NCBI RefSeq assembly: GCF_004365355.1
Contig: NZ_SODP01000001.1
Span: 248,001-312,000 of the forward strand
Length of the DNA stretch: 64,000 bases
Direction of reading: 5' to 3'
Source: Kribbella pratensis
Lineage (GTDB): Bacteria > Actinomycetota > Actinomycetes > Propionibacteriales > Kribbellaceae
Below, in pieces: positions 27,891-35,347 of this stretch. The notes under the pieces were generated by a model. That model was not told where the DNA came from, ran no database searches, and saw nothing but the letters and a program-made list of their open reading frames with translations. The position numbers were made by a program, and so were the translations under genes. Numbering within the stretch: position 1 is the first letter of the stretch; each line of letters starts with the position of its first letter.

Positions 27891-27936
27891 CCATGGCATG
27901 GAAGAGGTCAGGGGTTCGAATCCCCTAAGCTCCACC
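27891..27936 (+). repeat. att copy 2: exact 46-bp duplicate of the tRNA-Ala 3' end
   Basis: Identical over 46 bp to 26541-26586 (from the anticodon arm to the post-discriminator CC). No tRNA 5' half precedes it, so it is an attachment-site duplicate rather than a tRNA gene. The integrase fragment on the minus strand reads through it as VELRGFEPLTSSMPW. Confidence 0.92.
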
Positions 27937-28000
27937 GCACGAAACAGCAGGCCAGGAGGGGCACTTTCGCCCCCTGGCTTGTTTTCGTTAGAGGCCCCAG

Positions 28001-28018
28001 TGGGAGAGATTTGGGAGA
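28001..28018. promoter_or_regulatory. Paired TGGGAG boxes right of att copy 2
   Basis: TGGGAG at 28001 and 28012 (11-bp step), about 65 bp from the att core and inside the integrase tail. The matching site near att copy 4 has TGGGAG at 30889 and TGGCAG at 30900. Confidence 0.5.
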
Positions 28019-28416
28019 AGCGCTCGCCTCCCACCAACTTGGCCGCGAGGGTCGTAGCCTCCTGCTGGGCCTTCTCGATGGTGTCCTTGACCACGGGCAC
28101 CCAGGTGAGCAGCCTTTCCCGCTCGTCGTTGTCCAGGGCGAGTACGGACGTGACCCATCGGTCCTCCAGAGCCTCCGAGATCTGACGCTCCATCTCAGGT
28201 GTCACGTGGTCATAGACCCGACCCATGCCCTTCATCTTGTGGCCGAGCCGAGCGCGGCGAGCGACCTCCTCGATGCCGTCCTCGGTCAGCCACGTGGCGT
28301 GCGTGTGTCGCCCCTCGTGGAACCGGAAGCCAGACAGGATCGCAGGCATGTGGCGCTCGGAAGACGGGTTAGTCGGATCGACGCCGTCCCATGCGGGCCG
28401 CCAGAAGGGCTGCCAA

Positions 28417-28731
28417 AGGGTGCCGGGTCGAAGACAGCAGAACTCGCCATCAACGCCCGACACCCTGCCGGTTCCACCCCTCGCCGGAAAGGCCGGCTAC
28501 CAGTCGGCGCCGGTTGCCCATGCCGCCCGCCTGTCCGTGGGTTCCCGCATCGCCCCGCTGGCAATCATGGGAGGGACGGCCCGGCACGGCACGGCACGCG
28601 TCAAGGGCGCCTACGGCGTCCCTTCGGGATCTCCGACCCTTGACCCGCACCGCACCGACCCTAAGGTCGGCAGCTATCGGGGCGATGCGGGAGGTCTGTC
28701 CGTGCGCGTGACACGTAATCGTCAACTCGCT
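28417..28731. repeat. Shared hairpin-rich module, copy 1
   Basis: About 315 bp similar to 31419-31730. Conserved blocks include GTGCCGGGTCGAAGACAG, GTGGGTTCCCGCATCGCCCC and GACCCTTGACCCGCACCG. Two inverted repeats are kept in both copies: one around GGGTGCCGGG...CACCC, and GTCAAGGG pairing with CCCTTGAC. No protein frame is common to the copies, so it is probably a DNA or RNA structural element such as a promoter or leader, replication or transfer site. Confidence 0.7.
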
Positions 28732-29269
28732 AGCGCGCCCGAACTCGCGCGCTCTTGGGGTCGGTGGCCCGTAGCCTGGCCGGCCAGGGGAACTCCAGGG
28801 GCTCGGAGCTCGCGGCCCACTGTTCGCCCAGTTCGCGCAGCACCGTAGTAGCACGGTCGATGTGCTCGTTCGGATACGGACAAGGATCCTGAGAGATGAC
28901 GCCCCAACTCTCGCGCACCTCGGCGTACGGAGTCGGTCGCCGCTTCTCGACGGCTTCATGGATTACTGCCGCGATCGCCTCACTGATGCCGACACCCTTG
29001 GCGGCCTTCAAGATGCGGTCGCTACGGACCTTGGCGTCGTAGCGCGCCTTGCCCTCGATCTGGGTCATGGTGGAGAAGACCGCGCCTGCCGCGATCACGC
29101 CGAAGATTCCGTCGGCGACGCCGAGCTCTCGTTCGGTCACCGCGTGCGAGAGGTCGTGCGGTACGCGCCATTTGCGTGTGTACGACGTGAGCTTGAAGAC
29201 TGCGCCGTCCGCCCGCCGGATCAACGTAAGGCTCTCGCCGCGCGGATCGTGCTGGAAGGTGAGATGCAT
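28730..29269 (-). CDS. Unknown protein, 179 aa, cargo of element 1
   Basis: From the ATG at 29269: MHLTFQHDPRGESLTLIRRA, then KWRVPHDLSHAVTERELGVADG, a helix with FGVIAAGAVFSTM, a Lys/Arg-rich middle, and LRELGEQWAASSEPLEFPWP near the end. There is no signal peptide. The conserved-looking PHDLSHAVTEREL suggests a real family that I cannot name. It occupies the same position and strand as the unrelated gene at 31752 in the second element. Confidence 0.65.
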   Translation of the reverse strand: MHLTFQHDPRGESLTLIRRADGAVFKLTSYTRKWRVPHDLSHAVTERELGVADGIFGVIAAGAVFSTMTQIEGKARYDAKVRSDRILKAAKGVGISEAIAAVIHEAVEKRRPTPYAEVRESWGVISQDPCPYPNEHIDRATTVLRELGEQWAASSEPLEFPWPARLRATDPKSARVRAR

Positions 29270-29411
29270 GTCATCCAGGGTGACGCCGCGCTTACACACG
29301 CACCAATGGATTTCTGCAGCTGTCACCAGACCCCGAGTGGAGGTCGACGGAGTGTGGGAGCGGAACAACGACGGTAGGCCCGTCGACGGGCCACCGAACC
29401 GCCGACCGCCG

Positions 29412-29428
29412 TGGGAGAACTTTGGGAG
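29412..29428. promoter_or_regulatory. Paired TGGGAG boxes at the distal end of element 1
   Basis: TGGGAG at 29412 and 29423. The surrounding about 90 bp resemble the distal end of element 2: TGGGAG at 32259 and 32269, then CAACGGTC, TGAA and ACCCA/TCCAAC-like blocks. This supports a common element boundary arm. Confidence 0.5.
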
Positions 29429-29548
29429 CGAAACACCCGCAACAACGGTCCTGAATTTGGTCCAACGCGCAACAATCAGAACCGTCAAAAGCCCTTGTAT
29501 ATAGGGGAGTGAGCCTCGTGCGGCGTAGGTGGCCAAGACGACCCCCGC

Positions 29549-29594
29549 CCATGGCATGGAAGAGATCAGGGGTTTGAATCCCCTAAGCTCCACC
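29549..29594 (+). repeat. att copy 3: tRNA-Ala 3' end with two mismatches
   Basis: 44 of 46 bases match 26541-26586 (AGATCAGG and GGTTTGAA differ). It is followed, as at the tRNA itself, by the GGCCGG hairpin. It therefore duplicates the tRNA end plus its downstream terminator. Confidence 0.88.
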
Positions 29595-29601
29595 GCAAGT
29601 C

Positions 29602-29635
29602 AGAGGCCGGTTTCCCACTCAGGAAACCGGCCTCT
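29602..29635 (+). terminator. Hairpin after att copy 3
   Basis: A 13-bp perfect stem, AGAGGCCGGTTTC with GAAACCGGCCTCT, and an 8-nt loop. It is a stronger relative of the hairpin after the tRNA. It may be the original tRNA-Ala terminator displaced by insertion. Confidence 0.7.
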
Positions 29636-29942
29636 TGCATGACCCGGGAGGCTGAGTCTCCGTGAGAGGGAGACCGCGAAGATCTCGTCTATCTTCTTCG
29701 CCCCTGTCCGGAGCACCGGCCGCCGCTCGCGCGCCGTAGGACCTTCTCACGCCCAGTCCAAGCTCGGGCGGGGCCGAGGCGTTTGCTCAGAGAGCGGCCT
29801 GGTTTGATCTTGCTTTCGCGGACGATGGCTGTGCCGCGGACGTGCCAGCTGAAGAGGGTCGCGACGTGGACCGACCTCAGGCGGGAGGCTCGCGTGCATG
29901 AGCTTGTGGCCGTGGCCACGTAGAAATTGGATTGGAAGGCCG
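29636..29942. other. Intergenic stretch, no gene recognised
   Basis: About 300 bp between the att copy 3 hairpin and the peptidase gene. A minus-strand frame (76 codons) is open but has no recognisable family or ribosome-binding site. An AGAAATTGGATTGGAAGG leader precedes the peptidase start. Confidence 0.5.
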
Positions 29943-30668
29943 ATGGTTGATTCGCAGATTGTGGCGCTGGGCGGTGGCGGCTTCTCTATGGAGCCGGACA
30001 ATCCGCTGCTGGACGACTACCTGCTCTCGCTGGTGCCGACGGACCGCAAGCCCCGGGTCTGTTTCGTTCCGACCGCCAGCGGCGACTCCGAGGGGTACAG
30101 CGATCGCTTCCTGACGGCATTCGGCCCGGATCGTGCGGAAGCGACAGTGCTGTCCCTCTTCAAACGCTCGGTGGCCGACCTGGAAGCCTTTATCTTGGAC
30201 CAGGACGTCGTCTACGTAGGCGGTGGCAACACCGCGAACCTGCTCGCCATCTGGCGGCTGCACGGACTCGACGCAGCCCTGGAGAAGGCGTACCGAGCAG
30301 GCGTGATCCTGGCCGGGATCAGCGCTGGGATGAATTGCTGGTTCGAGGCCTCGGTGACGGATTCGTTTGACACGAACGGCTGCGGTCCACTGGCCGACGG
30401 CCTCGGGTTCCTTCCCGGCAGCGCCTGCCCCCATTACGACGGCGAGGCGCTGCGGCGTGACACCTTCCTCAGCCTGGTCCGGTCTGGCTTCCCGGCCGGT
30501 TACGCAGCCGAGGACGGCGTTGCATTGCACTTCACCAATGCCCACCTGGCGAATGTCGTCAGCTCGCGTCCCGACGCGAGTGCCTACGCCGTCTTCCTGG
30601 GCGATACCGGGCTATCCGAGGAGCGTTTGCTGGCCAGGTACCTGGGTGCGACATCGGACTCCCGATGA
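29943..30668 (+). CDS. Peptidase E-like protein (S51 family)
   Basis: 241 residues from the ATG at 29943 (GGAAGG ribosome-binding site). The class I amidotransferase-like fold has VYVGGGNTANLLAIW and the nucleophile Ser127 in LAGISAGMNCWF. A catalytic His/Glu neighbourhood follows (ACPHYDGEA, AAEDGVALHF). Family members cleave N-terminal Asp dipeptides or act as cyanophycinase-like enzymes. It lies between att copies 3 and 4. A second, divergent S51 gene is at 35348. Confidence 0.88.
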   Translation: MVDSQIVALGGGGFSMEPDNPLLDDYLLSLVPTDRKPRVCFVPTASGDSEGYSDRFLTAFGPDRAEATVLSLFKRSVADLEAFILDQDVVYVGGGNTANLLAIWRLHGLDAALEKAYRAGVILAGISAGMNCWFEASVTDSFDTNGCGPLADGLGFLPGSACPHYDGEALRRDTFLSLVRSGFPAGYAAEDGVALHFTNAHLANVVSSRPDASAYAVFLGDTGLSEERLLARYLGATSDSR

Positions 30669-30677
30669 CCGCCGCAC

Positions 30678-30696
30678 GGGAGGCTAGCTGGGAGGC
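30678..30696. promoter_or_regulatory. Paired GGGAGGC boxes left of att copy 4
   Basis: GGGAGGC at 30678 and 30690, the same 12-bp step and nearly the same distance (92 bp) to the att core as the pair at 27786. Confidence 0.55.
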
Positions 30697-30781
30697 AACC
30701 GCGATAGCTTGCGGCGGATCGAGATGGACTTCCATGGACGCAGGCTGAAGGTGCCAGGGATGCTGCTGGCAAATCAGAAAT

Positions 30782-30827
30782 CCATGGCATGGAAGAGGAC
30801 AGGGGATCGAATCCCCTAAGCTCCACC
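30782..30827 (+). repeat. att copy 4: tRNA-Ala 3' end with two mismatches
   Basis: 44 of 46 bases match 26541-26586 (GAGGACAGG and GGATCGAA differ). Like copy 2, it is followed directly by a minus-strand integrase C-terminus (reading VELRGFDPLSSSMPW through the core). Confidence 0.88.
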
Positions 30828-31418
30828 CAGCAGTAACCGCAGGTCAGGAGGCTTTTCGCCCCTGAACTGTTTTCGTTTGTGGGCTCAGTGGGAGAGATTT
30901 GGCAGAACCGCTTTCCTCCCACCAGCTTCGCGGCCAGGATCTCAGCCTCGCACTGAGCCTTCCCGATCGTGTCCTTGATCACCGGCACCCAGGCGAGGAG
31001 CTTCTCCTGCACATCCTGAGCCAGCGCGAGCACGGAGGTCACGAAAGGTTCTTCCAGCGACTCGAGGATCTGCCGCTCCATCTCGGGTGTTACGTGGTCA
31101 TAGACACGGCCCATGCCCTTCATCTTGTGACCGAGCCGAGCGCGACGGGCGACCTACGAGATTCCATCCTCGGTAAGCAAGGTCGCGTGGGTGTGCCGGC
31201 CTTCATGAAACCGGAAGCCAGACAAAATCGCTGGCAGATGTCGGGTTGAAGACGGATTGTTCGTGTCGATGCCATCCCAAGCAGGTCGCCAGAACCGTTG
31301 GCGGAAGTTCAAGACGGGTCCCTCCAGCGCCCGAACGCTCGCCGTCACCGCAGGGCGGCCCGCCTGCCCGCTTCGCTGCGTTCTGGGCGCGTCCCTTGGT
31401 TTGGCGCGCACGTGCCAA

Positions 31419-31730
31419 CAGGGTGCCGGGTCGAAGACAGCCAGAACACGCCATCAACGATCGGCACCCTGTCGATGTAGTACTCGCCGAAAACGGTCAA
31501 CCACCCGCTGCCCGCGGTTGATGCCCACTCCCGCCTGGCCGTGGGTTCCCGCATCGCCCCCTAGCAATCATGGGAAGTGCGGTCCGGCCCGGCACGCGTC
31601 AAGGGTGCCTCCGGCATCGCAAACGATCGAGCAAGTTCGACCCTTGACCCGCACCGCTCCGAACCTAGGGTCGGCAGCTATCGGGGCGATGCGGGGGACT
31701 GCCCGCGCGCTTGACACGTAACTGTCAGCC
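31419..31730. repeat. Shared hairpin-rich module, copy 2
   Basis: About 312 bp related to 28417-28731. The first hairpin is rebuilt with compensating changes (AGGGTGCCG with CGGCACCCT), and the GTCAAGGG/CCCTTGAC hairpin is retained. About 115 bp of unrelated sequence separate it from the integrase fragment, whereas copy 1 is directly joined. Confidence 0.7.
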
Positions 31731-31751
31731 CGCAGTTGGCGCTCGAGATGC

Positions 31752-32213
31752 TCATCGCTCGTCCGACACCCGCTGCCAAGACTGCTCTTGGCTCGGGTCC
31801 AACGGCACCATAGGGACAGCGCTCAGGTGACGATGAGCGAACTCAACCAGTTCGGCGGGCGAGATATCAGGGAGGGCGTGAAAGTCGGCCCTGCTCATGT
31901 CGAGTGTGTAGGCACCCGCCGGACGATCCTCCAGCACAGAAAACACGATGCACCGATAGAAGTCGTGACTGTCCGGTCCAAACACGACAACGTAATGGTC
32001 GCCGAGGGCGTCGCGATGCTCCTCCAGCCATTCCGGACGACCGGTAGCGCTGACACCCGGCGTGCGCGCAGCCTTCTCCATGAGCCCTTTGAGGACCTCG
32101 GTCGATATGACCTTGATGTCACCGACGTCATCCAGCTCACCCCAAGGCAGTCGACGGCCATCGATTCTCGGCCACCGGCGAACCCGTCCGCGCCAGCCGA
32201 AGAGCAGGTCCAT
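31752..32213 (-). CDS. Unknown protein, 153 aa, cargo of element 2
   Basis: MDLLFGWRGRVRRWPRIDGR at the N-terminus, then GLMEKAARTPGVS, DHYVVVFGPDSHDFYRCIVF and a C-terminal PDISPAELVEFAHRHLSAVP. It is soluble, with no signal peptide. It is not related to the 179-aa gene that holds the same place in element 1. No family is recognised; a small immunity-like or DNA-linked cargo protein is possible but unsupported. Confidence 0.6.
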   Translation of the reverse strand: MDLLFGWRGRVRRWPRIDGRRLPWGELDDVGDIKVISTEVLKGLMEKAARTPGVSATGRPEWLEEHRDALGDHYVVVFGPDSHDFYRCIVFSVLEDRPAGAYTLDMSRADFHALPDISPAELVEFAHRHLSAVPMVPLDPSQEQSWQRVSDER

Positions 32214-32331
32214 AGCATGACCTTACAGGCCGGCAGGCCACCGGACCTGCCACCGCCGTGGGAGGGTTTGGGAGCGAGCCACGCGTAACAACGGTCTTGA
32301 AATGGACCCAACCCGCAGCAACAAGGAAGAT

Positions 32332-32545
32332 TGAGTTGCGAACGCTGTGGATGGTCAACGCCGGTGATGTGGCGGCCGGTGTGGAACATGCATCGGCCGC
32401 ACTGCAGAGTCTTCCGAGCAAGGACCAGATCCGGCCGATTATTGCCCTAGGCAAGGAAGTGCTCGGCGCCGTACCCGCACCCCAGATCTCGAAGCCAGCA
32501 GTCATCGAGTTTCGGGAGTGCCTGGAACTCACAGGCGCCGGCTGA
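32332..32545 (+). pseudogene. C-terminal remnant of an XRE-type regulator
   Basis: About 70 codons reading LRTLWMVNAGDVAAGVEHAS, SLPSKDQIRPIIALGKEVL, ending EFRECLEL. This resembles the C-terminal helical (TPR-like) end of actinobacterial HTH-XRE proteins. No HTH or start lies upstream because the sequence changes into the element 2 boundary arm. It was probably cut by element insertion or deletion. Confidence 0.5.
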
Positions 32546-32573
32546 GCCGCCTCAGAGAGGTAGTCCCAACAGC

Positions 32574-33161
32574 ATGACCTACGTCGATGAACTCGTCGTT
32601 GCGCGGTACGACAGTGCAGCGACTTTGAAGCTGCGCGACGACCTAGTCGGGCTCTGGGTCGACTGGGAAGCGGACATCTTGCCGGCGTACGCCGCTTCCC
32701 ATGACGACCAGGACGATCCTTGGTTCCACCCTGATCAGTTCTGGGAGCGCCTGGTCGAGCTATACCTTCCGGGCCGCGACTTTGAGCTCGTTGCAGGTCG
32801 CATCGCCGGCGTTGTCGTCGGCTACGCCTTCGGGAGTCCGCGCGACCAGCACGGCGCGATCTGGGACGACCTGCGCTCGACGTACCCAGCCTGGGGTCTT
32901 TCCGCCGAACCAGTGCCCATGTACATGTTCCGCGAGTTCGCCACTCACCCGGACAACCAGCGGAAGGGCATCGGCCGTCGGGTTCATGACGCACTGCTCC
33001 GACGACGTCCCGAACCGGTCGCAGAGCTGCTGGTGCGCAAGGACAACATTCCCGCCCAGGCGGCGTACCGGTCGTGGGGCTGGGCGCAGCTCGGGGAGAA
33101 GCAGCCGGTCCCCGACTCACCGATGTTTGATCGGTTGATACTGAGGCTGGCGGGCACGTAG
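32574..33161 (+). CDS. GNAT-family acetyltransferase
   Basis: 195 residues. The acetyl-CoA motif is FATHPDNQRKGIGRRVHDAL, and the C-terminal beta-bulge is VRKDNIPAQAAYRSWGWAQLG. The N-terminal 60 residues (LWVDWEADILPAYAASHDD) are variable and probably bind the acceptor. Substrate unknown. It is the first intact gene to the right of the tRNA-associated array. Confidence 0.85.
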   Translation: MTYVDELVVARYDSAATLKLRDDLVGLWVDWEADILPAYAASHDDQDDPWFHPDQFWERLVELYLPGRDFELVAGRIAGVVVGYAFGSPRDQHGAIWDDLRSTYPAWGLSAEPVPMYMFREFATHPDNQRKGIGRRVHDALLRRRPEPVAELLVRKDNIPAQAAYRSWGWAQLGEKQPVPDSPMFDRLILRLAGT

Positions 33162-33242
33162 GCCGTGTGGCTAAAGGGTTCGATCGGGCCCCTGCGGGGG
33201 TGCTGGATGGTCGTGCCGTGCTGGTCGACGCGCATGATCGTG

Positions 33243-33278
33243 GAGGCGGTCGAGGCGGTCGAGGCGGTCGAGGCGGTC
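33243..33278. repeat. Four tandem 9-bp units
   Basis: GAGGCGGTC repeated four times without error between the GNAT gene and the next gene. The 9-bp unit would keep frame if translated (EAV repeats), but no supported gene covers it; likely slippage. Confidence 0.85.
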
Positions 33279-33427
33279 CAGTCGACTCGTCGCGGGCAAC
33301 GTCTCTCTCCTGTGGCAGTGCCGCCGTGTGATGGCCATCCCGCTGCGTAAGCTATTGGTTCGTGCAGCTATCTGTGATGTCAGGACGCGGACTGATGGCT
33401 ATGCCGTTCGATCCGAAGGACTGAGCT

Positions 33428-33751
33428 GTGCCCGACCGACCTGAGATTGTGTGCATCTGCGGTTCTACTCGGTTCATGGAAGAGATGCTCGCGGCGAACC
33501 GTGACCTGACGCTCGCGGGTGTCATCGTCGTCGCACCAGCCGTCTTCGGCCGACCCGAGGATCGTGAGACAGACGAGAAGATCACCGACGAGCAGAAGAC
33601 CGCGCTGGGCGCACTCCACCTGCGAAAGATTGACCTGGCTGATCGAGTTCTGGTGATCAACCCCGGCGGGTATATCGGCGAGTCCACGCGCCGGGAGATC
33701 GCGTACGCTCACGCCACGGGCAAGCCAGTGTCATTTACCGATCCCGTCTGA
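33428..33751 (+). CDS. Nucleoside 2-deoxyribosyltransferase-like small protein
   Basis: 107 residues from a GTG. The fold begins VCICGSTRFMEEM and contains HLRKIDLADRVLVINPGGYI and GESTRREIAYAHATGK, the pattern of the NDT/DUF4406-like Rossmann family that binds nucleotides or base-ribose substrates. Its length is short for true deoxyribosyltransferases. No partner gene is adjacent. Confidence 0.7.
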   Translation: MPDRPEIVCICGSTRFMEEMLAANRDLTLAGVIVVAPAVFGRPEDRETDEKITDEQKTALGALHLRKIDLADRVLVINPGGYIGESTRREIAYAHATGKPVSFTDPV

Positions 33752-33830
33752 CCGGTCGACGCTTCACCCGTGCGCGGGCAACGAGGTCTCTACAGCGCGC
33801 TAGTCGGAGCTCAGATCGGCCAATGGAGCC

Positions 33831-34151
33831 TTAGAGGCTCTCGACTTGGCGGACGAGGTCATCGACGAGTCTCAGCGGTACGGATATGGCCAGGTCCCAC
33901 GTCTCCTCGTCGTGGCCGATCATGATCGTCGCACCGTCCCCATCTGCGCACCAGAAGACACCAGCACCCGCTGAAGTTCCTACTTTCGCGACCCGGCGCG
34001 AGTTCCAATCCATGGCGCGGATGTCCCGCAAGGTGAGGAACTCCGACGCTCGGGCTCTGACGTTGAGTTCCCATCGGTCGTCAGTGAACTTCGCGTTCAC
34101 CAAGTCGTGGCCCGACTCGTCAAGAGTGATGTCGACGTCAACCTGGGGCAC
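33831..34151 (-). CDS. Hypothetical protein, 106 aa
   Basis: From a GTG: PQVDVDITLDESGHDLVNAK, FLTLRDIRAMDWNSRRVAKV, DGDGATIMIGHDEETWDLAI, ending LVRQVESL. It is an acidic, soluble alpha/beta-like protein. A small immunity-type protein is a possibility from size and charge only. Confidence 0.6.
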   Translation of the reverse strand: MPQVDVDITLDESGHDLVNAKFTDDRWELNVRARASEFLTLRDIRAMDWNSRRVAKVGTSAGAGVFWCADGDGATIMIGHDEETWDLAISVPLRLVDDLVRQVESL

Positions 34152-34505
34152 CGGTCCAGCCTGTCATGAACGGCGCTCAGATGTCGCGATCCGCGCCTCC
34201 GTCTGTCGCAGATCGCCTGGCCGACGAGTGTCGCGCATCTGATCGCCAGAGGAGACCTCGCGGCCTTATCAGCGTCCGACAACTTGCTCAACATCTTCAA
34301 GACGCGCCTCCTGAGGGGACGAGAGGGGGTTCCTTGGTTGGCTGTCAGATTCATCCCGGTGGGGTGAGGTTGTCACGTTTGGTGGAGGCGACGATGAGGG
34401 TGCGGCAGGGGCGTGGGCCATGCAGCGCTCGGTCGTGAGCTGACGAGAACAGCGCAGCAACCGCGCCGACCCGCGCTCGGGTTGGTTGAATGCAAGGAGG
34501 GCACC
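34152..34505. other. Intergenic stretch, no gene supported
   Basis: About 350 bp. Short frames on both strands are open but have no motifs. The last bases (GCAAGGAGGGCACC) are the ribosome-binding site for the following gene. Confidence 0.5.
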
Positions 34506-34994
34506 ATGACCGCCTTTACGGTGTGGAAGTTCGACAGTCCGGGTGGAGCTGAGGGCGCTGCCACGATCCTGAAGGGCTGTGAGGCAGACGGGCTGGTGAA
34601 GGTCCTCGACCACGCAGTCGTCTCGTGGCCCGAAGGCGACTCGCATCCGACCACCAAGCAGAGCCATGAGGAAACCTGGCGCGGAACCGGGTGGGGTGCC
34701 TTGTGGGGAGTTCTCATCGGTGCTCTCTTCTTCGTGCCCGTCATCGGTGGCGTGGCCGGAGCCGCGATCGGCGCGATCAGCAAGTCGACACAAGATGCCG
34801 GGATCACCAAGGAGCAGCTGCACAAGATCCGCACTGAGGTCACACCAGGAACCTCGGCCCTTTTCGCGGTCACTGAGCAAGGTGATCTCGATCGGGTCGG
34901 CGAACGCTTCCATGGCATGCACAGCAAGCTCATCGACACGAACCTCACTGACGCTGAGCGTCAGGTCCTGATGGAGACCTTCGGCGGCAAGTAG
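34506..34994 (+). CDS. DUF1269-type membrane protein
   Basis: 162 residues from the ATG at 34506 with an AAGGAGGG ribosome-binding site. The order is TAFTVWKFDSPGGAEGAATI, a hydrophobic hairpin WGALWGVLIGALFFVPVIG and GVAGAAIGAISKS, and a soluble tail with TSALFAVTEQGDLDRVGERF. The pattern fits DUF1269 proteins. Function unknown. Confidence 0.8.
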   Translation: MTAFTVWKFDSPGGAEGAATILKGCEADGLVKVLDHAVVSWPEGDSHPTTKQSHEETWRGTGWGALWGVLIGALFFVPVIGGVAGAAIGAISKSTQDAGITKEQLHKIRTEVTPGTSALFAVTEQGDLDRVGERFHGMHSKLIDTNLTDAERQVLMETFGGK

Positions 34995-35347
34995 CACCGA
35001 GGCGTCCGTCGACCAGCCTCAGGGAACCGCAGCACGTCTCAGCGAATCTGCCAGCGTCCGCGATGGCGACAGTGCCGAGGCGGAGCCCCGGCCGCTGAGG
35101 CACCTGCATGGGCCCGGCGTGCTGTCGGCGGTCCGCCAGCACCAGGTCAGGAGGCCGCCGGATCCTGGATGATTACGCCGCCAGCGGCACGATGATCGAC
35201 ACCGCCGGCGGTGGGAGACTGCCGCGGCGCTTACGCGCGGACCTGTCCCGCGGCGCGGACGAGCGTGCCGGGGAGGTCTGGTCCCCGCGGGAGCGATCAG
35301 GGACTGGCCGGGGGCGCAGACGAGGAGCACCGGGAGACAGTCGGCGG
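34995..35347. other. Intergenic stretch, no gene supported
   Basis: About 350 bp of GC-rich sequence between convergently transcribed genes. Nothing recognisable was seen beyond shadow frames. Confidence 0.5.

Larger units (their letters stand above)
27759..28412 (-). pseudogene. C-terminal fragment of a tyrosine integrase (copy 1)
   Basis: From about FWRPAWDGVDPTNPSS the frame contains box II residues in FRFHEGRHTHATW, then RRARLGHKMKGMG and the tyrosine in RVYDHVTPEMERQ, followed by a basic tail that reads through the att copy. The N-terminal arm-binding and core-binding domains and the first catalytic Arg are missing. Upstream of about 28412 the sequence changes to an unrelated hairpin-rich module. 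It belongs to the actinobacterial integrases that insert at tRNA genes. It is non-functional as it stands. Confidence 0.88.
30584..31300 (-). pseudogene. C-terminal fragment of a tyrosine integrase (copy 2), with an in-frame stop
   Basis: Collinear with the fragment at 27759-28412: FWRPAWDGIDTNNPSS, FRFHEGRHTHATLLTEDGIS, then a TAG at 31154-31156, then VARRARLGHKMKGMGRVYDH and VTPEMERQ. It is truncated upstream near the same residue as copy 1. It reads through att copy 4 and ends inside the peptidase E gene on the opposite strand. Truncation plus a stop makes it inactive. Confidence 0.88.

Noticed and set aside
27891..30827. Additional tRNA-Ala genes at the three downstream copies
   Set aside because: Only the 3' 46 bp are present; no acceptor 5' strand or D-arm precedes them, so they are attachment-site duplicates.
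33243..33278. CRISPR or attachment site at the 9-bp repeats
   Set aside because: Units are contiguous with no spacers and no integrase is adjacent.
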